A DNA stretch of 64,000 nt from TMED8 sp038125725 (GCA_038125725.1 JAYPEK010000007.1:66777-130776), one strand, 5' to 3'; positions 43,777 to 53,756 are shown, counted from the first letter of the stretch. The notes: generated by a model from the letters alone, not told the origin. Translations and numbers: made by a program.

Positions 43777-44897
43777 CCGCGCCACGCAACCCGTTGATCA
43801 TCCTCGCCGCCGGCGGCACCGGCGGACACGTGTTTCCGGCCGAGGCGCTGGCCACCGAATTGGCTGGCCGTGACTGCCGCCTGGCGCTGATCACCGACCG
43901 CCGCGGCGGCGCCTATTCGGGCGTGCTCGGCAACCTGGAGGCCCATCGCATCCGTGCCGGCGGCGTTGCCGGCAAGCGCATCGTGGCGTTGCTGCAAAGC
44001 GGCCCGGAACTGGCCATCGGGCTCATTCAGGCACGCGGGCTGTTGAAGAAACTGAAGCCCGACGTGGTCGTCGGCTTCGGCGGTTATGCCTCGGTGCCGA
44101 CCATGCTGGCGGCCTGCCTGGGCGGCTTCCGCACCGCCATTCACGAACAGAACGCCGTCTTGGGCCGCGCCAACCGGTTGTTGGCGCCGCGCGTCGACCG
44201 GGTCGCCACCTGCTTCGATCCGGTCGAGGGCCTGCCCGACGGCGCCGAAGGCAAGGTGACGTTGACCGGTATGCCGGTGCGCCCGTCGATCCTGGCCGTC
44301 GAGGATGCCGCCTATCCGGCCATCGCCGACGACGGCCCGTTCCGGCTGTTGGTCATCGGTGGGTCGCAGGGCGCGCGTGTGCTCAGCGACGTGGTGCCGG
44401 CGGCCGTGAAGGCCCTGCCGGAAGCGCTGCGCCAGCGCCTCGAGATCGTCCAGCAATGCCGGCCCGAGGACCTGGACCGGGTCCGCGCTGCCTATGCGGA
44501 AATCGGTGCCAAGGCGGAACTGGCCAGTTTCTTCGACGATGTGCCCCAGCGCCTCGCCGCCGCGCATCTGGTGATCGCGCGGGCGGGCGCCTCCACGGTG
44601 GCGGAAGTGACCGCCGTCGGCCGGCCGTCACTGTTGATCCCTTACCCCTATGCCACCGATGACCACCAGGCGCGCAACGCCCATGCCGTCGACGAGGCCG
44701 GCGCCGGCTGGCTGCTGCCGGAACCGGCGTTCACGCCGGATGCGCTGGCGGGCCGTATCGAATCCCTGCTCGGCATGCCGGTGGTGCTGGAGCGCACGGC
44801 GGCCAACGCCAAGCGCCTTGGGCGGCCCGGCGCCGCCAAAACCCTGGCCGAACTGGTGCTCGGCCTGGTTCCCAACGGTGAAAGGAGGGGGGCATGA
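43773..44897 (+). CDS. murG: lipid I N-acetylglucosaminyltransferase
   Basis: This is a 374-residue peripheral membrane enzyme that turns lipid I into lipid II. The N-terminal GGTGGHVFPAEALA loop and EQNAVLGRANRLLA belong to the family, and the UDP-GlcNAc-binding half has IGGSQGARVLSDVVP and RAGASTVAEVTA. Overlaps by four bases on both sides join it to ftsW and murC. Confidence 0.97.
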   Translation: MTAPRNPLIILAAGGTGGHVFPAEALATELAGRDCRLALITDRRGGAYSGVLGNLEAHRIRAGGVAGKRIVALLQSGPELAIGLIQARGLLKKLKPDVVVGFGGYASVPTMLAACLGGFRTAIHEQNAVLGRANRLLAPRVDRVATCFDPVEGLPDGAEGKVTLTGMPVRPSILAVEDAAYPAIADDGPFRLLVIGGSQGARVLSDVVPAAVKALPEALRQRLEIVQQCRPEDLDRVRAAYAEIGAKAELASFFDDVPQRLAAAHLVIARAGASTVAEVTAVGRPSLLIPYPYATDDHQARNAHAVDEAGAGWLLPEPAFTPDALAGRIESLLGMPVVLERTAANAKRLGRPGAAKTLAELVLGLVPNGERRGA

Positions 44898-46333
44898 GAA
44901 GCCTTCCCTTGGATCTCGGCACCCTGCATTTCGTCGGCATCGGCGGCATCGGCATGAGCGGCATCGCCGAAGTGCTGCATACGCTGGGTTATGCCGTGCA
45001 GGGCTCGGACCTCGGTGACAGCGCCAACGTGCAGCGGCTCCGGGGGCTCGGTATCCAAGTGGCCGTCGGCCATAACGCCGCCAACCTGGGGGACGCGCAG
45101 GTGGTGGTGATCTCGAGCGCCGTCAAGCGTGATAACCCGGAAGTCGCCGCCGCCCGCGACCGGCTTATCCCGGTGGTGCGCCGGGCCGAGATGCTGGGTG
45201 AGCTGATGCGCCTTAAATGGTCGATCGCGGTGGGCGGCACCCACGGCAAGACCACGACCACGTCGCTGATCGCGGCGATGCTGGATGGCGCCGGGCTCGA
45301 CCCGACCGTCATCAACGGCGGCATCATCAATGCCTGGGGCACCAACGCGCGGCTCGGCAGTGGCGACTGGCTGGTGGCGGAGGCCGACGAGTCCGACGGC
45401 ACGTTCCTGAAGCTGCCGGCGACAGTGGCGGTGGTCACCAACATCGACCCCGAGCACATGGAGCACTACGGCACCTTCGACGACCTGCGCCGCGCCTTCG
45501 ACCATTTCGTCGAGAACATCCCGTTCTACGGCTTTGCCACGCTCTGCGTCGATCATCCGGAAGTACAGGCGATGATCCCGCGCGTTTCCGACCGGCGCAT
45601 CATCACCTACGGCTTCTCGCCGCAGGCGGATGTACGCGGTGTCGACCTGCAAACCGGTCCCGGCGGCACGCGCTTCGACATCGTATTGACCGACCGCAAG
45701 ACCGGCACCGAAGAGCGGTTTAAGGATTTCCTTTTGCCGATGATCGGCGAGCACAACGTGCAGAACGCGCTCGCCGCCATCGCCATCGGCTGGGAGATGC
45801 AGATCCCGGAGGCCAAGATGCGCGCGGCGCTGGCTGGGTTCGAAGGCGTCAAGCGCCGCTTCACCCGTACCGGCGAGACCGACGGCATCACCGTTATCGA
45901 CGACTACGGCCACCACCCCGTCGAGATCGCCGCCGTCCTGAAGGCGGCGCGTGCCGCGACGCGGAGCCGCGTCATCGCCGTCGTGCAGCCGCACCGCTTC
46001 ACTCGGCTGCGCGATCTGTTCGAGGATTTCTGCACCTGCTTCAACGATGCAGACGCGGTCGTGGTTGCGCCGGTGCATCCGGCCGGCGAGCAACCCATCG
46101 AGGGCGTCGATTCCGCTGCCCTGGCCGAGGGGCTCCGCCATCACGGTCACCGGGCGGTGCGGACCCTTGCCGGCCCGGACGACCTGCCGGGCCTGATCGA
46201 CGAATTGGCGGAGGCGGGCGATCTGGTGGTCTGCCTGGGCGCGGGATCGATTTCCGCCTGGGCCAATGCGCTGCCAGACGACCTGCGCCGGCTGCGCGCG
46301 GCAAAGAAGGAGGCGGCGAATGATGCCGGCTGA
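44894..46333 (+). CDS. murC: UDP-MurNAc:L-alanine ligase
   Basis: This is a 479-residue ligase adding the first amino acid to UDP-MurNAc. The start HFVGIGGIGMSGIAEVLH is typical, and the ATP loop is GGTHGKTTTTSL; EADESDGTFLKLPA and DDYGHHPVEIAAVL also match. It begins the stem peptide that murD, murE and murF extend, and overlaps murG and murB. Its end is shortened by the overlapping murB start, not truncated. Confidence 0.97.
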   Translation: MRSLPLDLGTLHFVGIGGIGMSGIAEVLHTLGYAVQGSDLGDSANVQRLRGLGIQVAVGHNAANLGDAQVVVISSAVKRDNPEVAAARDRLIPVVRRAEMLGELMRLKWSIAVGGTHGKTTTTSLIAAMLDGAGLDPTVINGGIINAWGTNARLGSGDWLVAEADESDGTFLKLPATVAVVTNIDPEHMEHYGTFDDLRRAFDHFVENIPFYGFATLCVDHPEVQAMIPRVSDRRIITYGFSPQADVRGVDLQTGPGGTRFDIVLTDRKTGTEERFKDFLLPMIGEHNVQNALAAIAIGWEMQIPEAKMRAALAGFEGVKRRFTRTGETDGITVIDDYGHHPVEIAAVLKAARAATRSRVIAVVQPHRFTRLRDLFEDFCTCFNDADAVVVAPVHPAGEQPIEGVDSAALAEGLRHHGHRAVRTLAGPDDLPGLIDELAEAGDLVVCLGAGSISAWANALPDDLRRLRAAKKEAANDAG

Positions 46334-47264
46334 GCCCATGCCGTCGCTGATCGAGCGCTTGCCCCCTGTGCGCGGGCGGCTGGAAGCCGCGGCGCCCCTG
46401 GCGCGTTATACCTGGTTCAAGACCGGCGGCCCGGCTGAGGTGCTGTTTCAGCCCGCCGACGCCGACGATCTGGCGGCATTCCTGGCCGCCGTCGATCCGG
46501 CCGTGCCGGTGACGGTGTTCGGCAATGCCTCTAACCTGCTGATCCGCGACGGCGGCATCGATGGCGTCGTTATCCGCTTGGGCCGCGCCTTTTCCGCCAT
46601 CGCCGTCGACGGCCTGGAGATCACCGCCGGTGCCGGCGCTGCCGATTTGAACGTCGCCCGCGCGGCCCGCGATGCCGGCATTGCCGGGCTCGAATTTCTG
46701 GCTGGCGTGCCGGGCGCCATCGGCGGCGCGGTCCGGATGAACGCCGGTGCCTACGGCGGCGAGATTGCCGACGTTCTGGTCAGCGCCGACGTGGTCGGAT
46801 CGGACGGCATCCGCGCGACCTTGACGAAAGATGCCATCGGCTTTTCCTACCGCCGTTCGGGCCTGGCCGAAGGCGCCATCGTGGTTGCGGTGCGTCTTAA
46901 GGGTGAGGCCGGCGACAAGGACGCCATCGCCGCGCGGATGGACAATATCCAGCGCCAGCGCGAGGCCTCGCAGCCGGTGCGTACCATGACCGGCGGTTCC
47001 ACCTTCAAGAATCCGCAAGGCCACAAGGCCTGGGAACTGGTCGATGCGGCCGGCTGCCGGGGGCTCCGACGGGGCCAGGCCGTGGTCTCCGAGCAGCATT
47101 GCAATTTCCTCGTCAACGAGGGCGGCGCCACGGCGGCCGACCTGGAAGGGCTCGGCGAGGAAGTGCGCCGCCGGGTGATGGCGCATGCGGGCATCGAGTT
47201 GGAATGGGAAATCCGCCGCGTCGGCAAGCCGGCGGGCGCGGGCCTTTCGGAGGTGACGTCATGA
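46320..47264 (+). CDS. murB: UDP-N-acetylenolpyruvoylglucosamine reductase
   Basis: This is a 314-residue FAD flavoenzyme that reduces the enolpyruvyl group to form UDP-MurNAc. Motifs include TWFKTGGPAEVL, the FAD stretch VFGNASNLLIRDGG, the GVPGAIGGAVRMNAGAYGG loop and the SEQHCNFLVN region. The start is the ATG-ATG pair at 46320/46323 behind AAGGAGG; 46320 is used. The gene lies inside the end of murC by 14 bases. Its lack of a nearby murA is normal. Confidence 0.95.
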   Translation: MMPAEPMPSLIERLPPVRGRLEAAAPLARYTWFKTGGPAEVLFQPADADDLAAFLAAVDPAVPVTVFGNASNLLIRDGGIDGVVIRLGRAFSAIAVDGLEITAGAGAADLNVARAARDAGIAGLEFLAGVPGAIGGAVRMNAGAYGGEIADVLVSADVVGSDGIRATLTKDAIGFSYRRSGLAEGAIVVAVRLKGEAGDKDAIAARMDNIQRQREASQPVRTMTGGSTFKNPQGHKAWELVDAAGCRGLRRGQAVVSEQHCNFLVNEGGATAADLEGLGEEVRRRVMAHAGIELEWEIRRVGKPAGAGLSEVTS

Positions 47265-48163
47265 CCAAGCACGTTGCCATCCTGATGGGCGGCTGGTCGG
47301 CGGAGCGCGAGGTGTCGCTGGTCTCCGGCGCCGCTTGCACCAAGGCCTTGAAGGAAGCCGGTTACGACGTCACGCCGATCGACGTACAGCGCGACATGGG
47401 TGCCTTGATGACGCGGCTCTACCCGAAACCGGACGCGGTGTTCAACGCGCTGCACGGGCGCTACGGCGAGGACGGCTGCGTGCAGGGGCTGTTGGATATC
47501 CTGGGTATTCCCTACACCCATTCGGGGCTGTTGGCGTCGGCGCTCGCCATGGACAAGCCGATGGCCAAGAAGCAATTCGCCGCCGCCGGCATTCCCGTCG
47601 CCGAGCACGTCATCGTCACGCCGGACGAGATTCTGGCCGGCGACGTCATGCCGCGTCCCTATGTGATCAAGCCGGCCAACGAAGGCTCCAGCGTCGGCGT
47701 GCAGATCGTACGCGAAGGCGACAACGGCCCGGTCATGGACGACGGCATGGTCGGCAGCCGCCAGATGATGGTCGAGCGCATGATCGAGGGGCGCGAGCTG
47801 ACCGTTGCGGTCATGGGCGGCGAGGCGCTGGCGGTCACGGAAGTGACGACGCACCGGGGGTTCTACGACTACGACGCCAAGTACGTGGACGGCGGTTCAA
47901 TCCACCAGATTCCCGCCGATATCGACGACGGCCTGACCCAGGAGACCATGCGGTTGGCGGAGTTGGCGCACGAGGCGCTGGGATGCCGGGGCGTTTCCCG
48001 GGCGGATTTCCGTTACGACGGCGACAGTCTCTACATCCTCGAGGTCAACACCCAGCCCGGCATGACGCCGACCTCGCTGGTGCCGGAACAGGCTCTCTAC
48101 AAGGGCATGTCTTTCCCCGACCTGGTGTCGTGGATGGTTGAAAACGCGGAGTACGATCAATGA
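47261..48163 (+). CDS. ddl: D-alanine--D-alanine ligase
   Basis: This is a 300-residue ATP-grasp ligase of the DdlB type joining two D-alanines for MurF. Motifs include LMGGWSAEREVSLVSG, the ALHGRYGEDG loop, KPANEGSSVGVQIV and the C-terminal VNTQPGMTPTSLVPEQA. It overlaps murB and ftsQ by four bases each. Target of cycloserine in other bacteria. Confidence 0.97.
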   Translation: MTKHVAILMGGWSAEREVSLVSGAACTKALKEAGYDVTPIDVQRDMGALMTRLYPKPDAVFNALHGRYGEDGCVQGLLDILGIPYTHSGLLASALAMDKPMAKKQFAAAGIPVAEHVIVTPDEILAGDVMPRPYVIKPANEGSSVGVQIVREGDNGPVMDDGMVGSRQMMVERMIEGRELTVAVMGGEALAVTEVTTHRGFYDYDAKYVDGGSIHQIPADIDDGLTQETMRLAELAHEALGCRGVSRADFRYDGDSLYILEVNTQPGMTPTSLVPEQALYKGMSFPDLVSWMVENAEYDQ

Positions 48164-49014
48164 GCGAAGCGAAAGGCCAGAAAGGCAAATCGAGCACGGG
48201 CAAGCGCCGCCGCCAGCGGCAATGGGGCGCGTTGCTGACCGGTAGGCGCATGGTCGTCGCCGTGACGCTGTTGCTGGTCGCGTTGGCCGGTGCCGGCGGC
48301 TGGTGGGCCTGGTCCGGCGGACACGTGGAACGGGTGGCGGGAAAACTGCACTGGCGCCTGATCGCGGCAACCTCGCAGCTAGGCTTCAAGGTCGATGAAA
48401 TCCTGGTCGTCGGCCGCCGCGAGACGCGCCAGGAGGATCTGCTGGAGGCCGTGCGCCTGGCGCGCGGCGCGCCGATCCTGGCGTTCGATCTGAAGGCCGC
48501 GAAAGCGCGGGTGGAGAAGCTGCCGTGGGTGAAGACCGCCACGGTCGAGCGCATGCTGCCCAACACCATCTTGCTCAACGTCGAGGAGCGCCAGCCCATC
48601 GCCATCTGGCAGCACAAGGGCGAGTTCGCGCTGATCGATCATACCGGCGAGGTGATCATGCGCGACGGCCTGGCGCGATTCGCCGACCTCATCGTCGTGG
48701 TCGGAAAGGAAGCGCCGAAGCGGGCCTCTTCGCTATTGCAGATGCTGAGCGCCGCGCCGGAACTGATTTCCTTCGTCAAGGCGGCCCAGTGGGTCGGCGA
48801 GCGGCGCTGGAACCTGCGGCTCAAGGGCGGCATCGACGTGCGCCTGCCGGAAGCCGACGCCGCCGCCGCCTGGCAAAGGCTGGCCGACTACGAGCGCGCG
48901 CACCGGGTGCTGGAGCGCGACGTGCAGGTGCTGGACCTGCGCATCCCGGACCGGCTGATCGTGCGTAAAACGCCGCGCCCGGAGAACGAAAAGAAGAAAG
49001 GTCAGGAGACCTGA
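48160..49014 (+). CDS. ftsQ: cell division protein FtsQ
   Basis: This is a 284-residue bitopic division protein. A basic cytoplasmic tail (KGKSSTGKRRRQRQ) leads to a membrane helix at about residues 31-50, then a POTRA domain (with VDEILVVGRRETRQEDLLEA) and a beta domain. FtsQ links early and late divisome parts via FtsB-FtsL. The 24-base gap before ftsA is one of the few spacers in the cluster. Confidence 0.94.
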   Translation: MSEAKGQKGKSSTGKRRRQRQWGALLTGRRMVVAVTLLLVALAGAGGWWAWSGGHVERVAGKLHWRLIAATSQLGFKVDEILVVGRRETRQEDLLEAVRLARGAPILAFDLKAAKARVEKLPWVKTATVERMLPNTILLNVEERQPIAIWQHKGEFALIDHTGEVIMRDGLARFADLIVVVGKEAPKRASSLLQMLSAAPELISFVKAAQWVGERRWNLRLKGGIDVRLPEADAAAAWQRLADYERAHRVLERDVQVLDLRIPDRLIVRKTPRPENEKKKGQET

Positions 49015-49038
49015 GGTGATGAAGGACGAAACCGCGTC

Positions 49039-50310
49039 ATGAGAAACGGCGGCAAAATGCAGAAGGTGAAACCGCGCAACGGCCTGGTGGCGGCGCTCGA
49101 CGTCGGCACCACCAAGGTCTGCTGCCTGATCGCGCGCACCGGCGGCGACCAGGGACCGCGCATCGTCGGTATCGGCCATCAGGTCTCCAAGGGCCTGCGC
49201 AACGGCACCATCGTCGACCTGGACCAGGCCGAGACCTCGATCCGCGCCACGGTGGAAGCGGCCGAGCAGATGGCCGGCGAGAACATCCACGAGGTGGTCG
49301 TCAACCTGAGCGGCGGCAAGCCGAAATCGAGACTGGTCGCCTACGAGGTCGCCATCGGCGGCCACGAAATCGGCGACGGCGATATCCGCCGCATCCTCGA
49401 TCCCGCCAACCTGGCGCAGGAAAAACCCGAGGAACGAGAGCTTTTGCACCGCATTCCCATGGGCTACGGCGTCGACGGCAACCGCGGCATCGCCGACCCG
49501 CGCGGCATGTACGGCGAGCGCTTGAGCGTCAACATGCATGTGGTGACGGCGCTCCGGGGACCGATGCGCAACCTGGAATCGGTGATCCGCCGATGCCATC
49601 TCGGCGTCGAGCACGTCGTGGTCTCGCCCTATGCGGCGGCGCTCGGTGTGTTGAGCGAGGAAGAGAAGGCGCTCGGCGTCACCTGCATCGACATGGGCGG
49701 CGGCTCCACCTCGGTATCGGTGTTCTTCGACGGCGAACCGGTGCACACGGACGTGCTGCCGTTGGGCGGCGCGCATGTCACCAAGGACATCGCGCGCGGC
49801 CTGGTGACGCCCTTGAACCATGCGGAGCGGCTCAAAACCCTCTACGGCAACGCCATGACGTCCGCCAACGACGACCGGCAACTGATCCAGGTGCCGAGCG
49901 TCGGCGAGGAGGAAACGCCGGAAGCCCATACCGTGCCGCGCTCGGTGCTGATCGGCATCGTCAAGCCGCGCATGGAAGAGATTTTCGAACTCGTCCGCGA
50001 CCGCTTGCGTGAAGCCGGCTTCGATCAGGTCGCCGGGCGCGGCCTGGTGCTCACCGGCGGCGCCAGCCAGTTGCCCGGCGTGCGCGAACTGGCGGACGCG
50101 ATCCTCGACAAGCAGGCGCGGTTCGGCAGGCCCTTGGCCATGGACGGCATGGCGGAAGCCGCCGCCGGGCCGACCTTCGCCGCCTGCGCCGGCCTATTGC
50201 AATACGGACTCGGTCATAGAGCCGAGGAAACCGGGGCGGAAATGCCCCAAGCGGCAGAGCCCCAGGGAAGGTTCGGCCGTATCGGCCAATGGTTGCGGGA
50301 GAACTTCTGA
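49039..50310 (+). CDS. ftsA: cell division protein FtsA
   Basis: This is a 423-residue actin-like protein that tethers FtsZ to the membrane. The phosphate-1 loop reads LDVGTTKVCCLIA, phosphate-2 is IDMGGGSTSVSVF, and the adenosine site is VLTGGASQLPGV. The amphipathic C-terminal helix (FGRIGQWLRENF) is the membrane anchor. The ATG at 49039 is taken; MQKVKPRN at 49057 is an alternative. Ninety-eight bases separate it from ftsZ and may hold an ftsZ promoter. Confidence 0.96.
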   Translation: MRNGGKMQKVKPRNGLVAALDVGTTKVCCLIARTGGDQGPRIVGIGHQVSKGLRNGTIVDLDQAETSIRATVEAAEQMAGENIHEVVVNLSGGKPKSRLVAYEVAIGGHEIGDGDIRRILDPANLAQEKPEERELLHRIPMGYGVDGNRGIADPRGMYGERLSVNMHVVTALRGPMRNLESVIRRCHLGVEHVVVSPYAAALGVLSEEEKALGVTCIDMGGGSTSVSVFFDGEPVHTDVLPLGGAHVTKDIARGLVTPLNHAERLKTLYGNAMTSANDDRQLIQVPSVGEEETPEAHTVPRSVLIGIVKPRMEEIFELVRDRLREAGFDQVAGRGLVLTGGASQLPGVRELADAILDKQARFGRPLAMDGMAEAAAGPTFAACAGLLQYGLGHRAEETGAEMPQAAEPQGRFGRIGQWLRENF

Positions 50311-50411
50311 CATGAACCGGTCAGTCTCTCCCGTCGGTTTCAACTGCCCGCCGCAATCCTGCGTGGACCGGCGGTTACGGTTCGTTTTCAGCCCTGACTT
50401 AGGAGGTCATG

Positions 50412-52286
50412 ATGAGTATCAACCTTAGCGTACCCGAGGGTTCCGACGCTCCGGAACTCAAGCCGCGCATCACCGTCATCGGTGTCGGCGGGGCCGGCGG
50501 CAATGCCGTCAACAACATGATCCGGCGCGAGCTGGAAGGCGTCGATTTCGTTGTCGCCAACACCGACGCGCAGGCGCTCCTGCAGTCGCGCGCCGAACGC
50601 CGCATCCAGTTGGGGGCGACCCTGACGGAAGGTCTCGGTGCTGGCTCCAAGCCGGAAATCGGCGCCGCCGCGGCGGAAGAGGCGAACGAGGAGCTGTTGC
50701 ATCAGCTCTCCGGCGCCCACATGGCCTTCATCGCCGCCGGCATGGGCGGCGGCACCGGCACCGGCGCCGCGCCTGTCATCGCGCGGGCCGCCAAGGAAGC
50801 CGGCATCCTCACGGTCGCCGTGGTGACAAAGCCGTTCCAGTTCGAGGGCACGCACCGCATGCGCCTCGCCGAGGCCGGCATCGAGGAACTGGCCCAGTAC
50901 GTGGACACCCTGATCATCATCCCGAACCAGAACCTGTTCCGGGTGGCGACCGAGCACACCACCTTCGCCGACGCCTTCGCGATGGCCGACGAGGTGCTCT
51001 ACTCGGGCGTGCGCGGCGTCACCGACCTGATGGTCATGCCCGGCCTGATCAACCTTGATTTCGCCGACATCCGCTCGGTCATGAGCGAGATGGGCAAGGC
51101 GATGATGGGCACCGGCGAAGCCGAGGGCGAACGCCGGGCGCTGGAAGCGGCGGAAGCGGCCATTGCCAACCCGCTCCTGGACGATACCTCGATGAAGGGC
51201 GCCAAGGGGGTGTTGATCAACATCACCGGCGGTTCCGACATCACGCTGTTCGAGGTCGACGAAGCCGCCTCGCGCATCCGCGCCGAAGTGGACCAGGACG
51301 CCTACATCATCATCGGCTCCGCCTTCGACGCGGCGCTGGATGGCAAGATGCGGGTCTCCGTGGTGGCGACCGGCATTGATGCCGACGCGGCCTCGCTGCC
51401 ACAGCCGACCATGATGCGGGTCACCCAGGCGGTGTCGCGCGTGCGTCCGATCGTGGAAGCGGCGCCCGAGTCCGAAGCCAAGATCGAAGCCAAGGTCGAA
51501 GCCAAGGCTGAGCCCGAAGCGACGCCGGAACCGGTGGCGGAAGCGGCACCCGAACCCAAGTTCGAGGTCGCGCCCGCGCCCGAGCCGGAAGTCGCCGAAG
51601 AGCCGGTTTCCGAGGATGCGGCGAAACTGGCCGAGATCGAGGCCCTGATCGCCCAACCGGCGCCGGAAGCGGCCGAAGAAGAAGCCGAAGCCGCCGCCGA
51701 AATGGAAGCGGAAGCCGCCGAAGCGACCGAATCGGAGACCGAATCGGCTGAAGAACAGGCCCCGGAACCGGCCATCGCGGCGTTCAAGGCCCCGGCCGCG
51801 ATGCCACGTGCCGGCAGCGACGACGCCTTCGTGCCGCCGATGCCGCGTTCGGCCGAAACGGTGAAGGAAGAGGCCAAGCCCGATCCCTTCGCCGCCGCCG
51901 CCATGACCAACGGCGCGCAGGAAGCCGCCAAGGCACCGGCGGCCGAGGAAGAGAGCCGTCCGAGCCTGTTCGAGCGGGTCACCCGCACGGGCCGCGCGGC
52001 GCTCGGCCGCAAACCGCAGGCCGAAACCGGAGGCAACATGGTGGCGCCCTCGCAACTGTTTGAAAAACAAGCAGAAATGCCCACTCCGGCGGCGCCCGCG
52101 GCTTCCGCGGTGACGCCGGAACCGATTGCCGCGGGCCCAATCAAGCCGGCCCTGGCGGCGGTCGCGGAAGCGGTCATGCCGGAACCGGCGCAGCCCGAAA
52201 TGGCTGACCTGGCCCCGGCGGAGCAAGCGTCGGACGAGGACGATCTCCTTGATATTCCGGCATTTCTCCGGCGTCAGGCCAACTGA
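50412..52286 (+). CDS. ftsZ: cell division GTPase FtsZ with long acidic linker
   Basis: This is the tubulin-like ring protein, 624 residues. The GTPase core (1-320) has GVGGAGGNAVNNM, the tubulin signature MGGGTGTGAAPV near residue 112, and the T7 region. A linker of almost 290 residues, rich in Glu, Pro and Ala, follows, and the end is the conserved tail (LDIPAFLRRQAN) that binds FtsA. GGAGG at 50402-50406 gives spacing five to the ATG at 50412, so the earlier ATG at 50409 is less likely. Alphaproteobacterial FtsZ proteins often have such linkers. Confidence 0.97.
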   Translation: MSINLSVPEGSDAPELKPRITVIGVGGAGGNAVNNMIRRELEGVDFVVANTDAQALLQSRAERRIQLGATLTEGLGAGSKPEIGAAAAEEANEELLHQLSGAHMAFIAAGMGGGTGTGAAPVIARAAKEAGILTVAVVTKPFQFEGTHRMRLAEAGIEELAQYVDTLIIIPNQNLFRVATEHTTFADAFAMADEVLYSGVRGVTDLMVMPGLINLDFADIRSVMSEMGKAMMGTGEAEGERRALEAAEAAIANPLLDDTSMKGAKGVLINITGGSDITLFEVDEAASRIRAEVDQDAYIIIGSAFDAALDGKMRVSVVATGIDADAASLPQPTMMRVTQAVSRVRPIVEAAPESEAKIEAKVEAKAEPEATPEPVAEAAPEPKFEVAPAPEPEVAEEPVSEDAAKLAEIEALIAQPAPEAAEEEAEAAAEMEAEAAEATESETESAEEQAPEPAIAAFKAPAAMPRAGSDDAFVPPMPRSAETVKEEAKPDPFAAAAMTNGAQEAAKAPAAEEESRPSLFERVTRTGRAALGRKPQAETGGNMVAPSQLFEKQAEMPTPAAPAASAVTPEPIAAGPIKPALAAVAEAVMPEPAQPEMADLAPAEQASDEDDLLDIPAFLRRQAN

Positions 52287-52534
52287 TCCGACGTCGTCGG
52301 GAGCTGAAAATGCAGGGTAACAAATTGCAATAAAGAGTGATTTGTGGGGTTCCGGGGTTGTTGTTACACACAATCTCGGAACCACCCTGATTTCCCGGGT
52401 TAACCGGAGGTTCATCAGTAGCCGATATTAAGGGTGGGGAGCGTCGAAAACATCTGCCGCGGGCGTGCCGAATATGCGTCCGGAAGCAATGTGAAAGTCA
52501 ATCCGGGAAAACCGGAACAACAGTAAAGGGGATC

Positions 52535-53593
52535 ATGGTGTTTTCTAAGGCCGAGCCCGACGCCCAGATCAAAGAAGCCAAGATCAAAGCAGATCATTCG
52601 AACGCTACGCAATCTGATACGCAGATCGTGCGCCAGCGCACGCTGAAGAATTCCATGTCATGCACCGGTGTCGGGCTGCATGGCGGCGACACCGTCACCC
52701 TGACGCTGCACCCCGCCGACGCCAACACCGGCATCCATTTCCGCCGCACCGACCTAGATGCCAGCCAAGACGGCGACGCCGCGATCATTCCGGCGCGCTG
52801 GGACCTGGTCGTCGATACGCGGCTCTGCACCGTTCTCGGTAACGAGGCCGGCGTCACCATCGGCACCGTCGAGCACGTCATGGCGGCGCTCGCCGGCTGC
52901 GGCATCGACAACGCGGTGATCGAGGTCGACGGCCCGGAAGTGCCGATCATGGACGGCAGCTCCGAGCCGTTCGTGTTCCTGATCGAATGCGCCGGCGTGG
53001 TCGAGCAGGATGCGCCGCGCCGCGTCATCCGCATCCACAAGGAAGTTCAGCTTTCCCAGGGCGACGCCGAGGTTTCGCTGATGCCCGGCGATTGCCTGGA
53101 CCTCAACGTCCGGATCGATTTCGACAGCAAGGCCGTCGCCCGCCAGGAACTTTCCGTCGGGCTGATGAACGGTTCGTTCCGCAAGGAACTGGCCTCGGCC
53201 CGGACTTTCGGGTTCCTGCACGAAGTCGAGCAGCTTCGCGCCGCCGGCTTGGCCAAGGGCGGCTCCTTGGAGAACGCCATCGTCGTCAGCGGCGACGAGA
53301 TCCTCAACGAGGAGGGGCTTCGCTACGACGACGAGTTCGTGCGTCACAAGATGCTCGATGCGGTCGGTGACCTCTACCTCGCCGGTGCGCCGATCATCGG
53401 CTGCTTCAACGGCGCGCGCTCCGGCCATGCCGTCAACAACCAGTTGCTGCGCAAGCTGTTCGCCGACGAGACCGCTTGGTCCTATGACGTGATCCGCGGC
53501 GACGAAGCCCGGAAAGCCGTCGACGGCGGGCTGCGTGCCGAAGCGCGTGGCGAGGCGCAAAGCGAATCGAAAGCGGCTCTCGGCGCCGCCTGA
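52535..53593 (+). CDS. lpxC: UDP-3-O-acyl-GlcNAc deacetylase
   Basis: This is the zinc deacetylase of the committed step of lipid A synthesis, 352 residues. The zinc-binding TVEHVMAAL (His114), the HKMLDAVGDL region (second His and Asp) and the GARSGHAVNN active-site His region are visible. An AAAGGGGATC ribosome site precedes the ATG at 52535. The first 30 residues are extra to E. coli LpxC and low in complexity. A 248-base spacer separates it from ftsZ. Confidence 0.96.
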   Translation: MVFSKAEPDAQIKEAKIKADHSNATQSDTQIVRQRTLKNSMSCTGVGLHGGDTVTLTLHPADANTGIHFRRTDLDASQDGDAAIIPARWDLVVDTRLCTVLGNEAGVTIGTVEHVMAALAGCGIDNAVIEVDGPEVPIMDGSSEPFVFLIECAGVVEQDAPRRVIRIHKEVQLSQGDAEVSLMPGDCLDLNVRIDFDSKAVARQELSVGLMNGSFRKELASARTFGFLHEVEQLRAAGLAKGGSLENAIVVSGDEILNEEGLRYDDEFVRHKMLDAVGDLYLAGAPIIGCFNGARSGHAVNNQLLRKLFADETAWSYDVIRGDEARKAVDGGLRAEARGEAQSESKAALGAA

Positions 53594-53624
53594 GCGGTCT
53601 TGCGGCCGTCATTCCGTTACATCG

Positions 53625-53656
53625 AGGCGCTCCCGCCCTGGAGCGCCTTTGTTTTT
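53625..53656 (+). terminator. Rho-independent terminator after lpxC
   Basis: AGGCGCTCC pairs with GGAGCGCCT (9 bp, six-base loop), followed by TTTGTTTTT. It lies 31 bases after the lpxC stop and ends the dcw-lpxC transcript on the plus strand, just before the bamD promoter. Confidence 0.85.
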
Positions 53657-53677
53657 GGCGGATTCCCAACCATCCGC

Positions 53678-53708
53678 TTGTTTCGGCGGCCCGGCTTCGT
53701 AGTATAAT
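53678..53708 (+). promoter_or_regulatory. sigma-70 promoter for bamD
   Basis: A perfect TATAAT lies at 53703-53708, with TTGTTT at 53678-53683 as the best -35 match; the 19-base spacer is long. It follows the lpxC terminator and sits 48 bases before the bamD start, which fits a separate bamD transcript. Confidence 0.6.
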
Positions 53709-53756
53709 GACCCCCGAACCGGACCACGATCCCGACCGACGGATAAACCCTGCCCG

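Noticed and set aside
52348..52383. Hairpin between ftsZ and lpxC as a terminator
   Set aside because: Only 7 bp with a 22-base loop and no T-run; not convincing.
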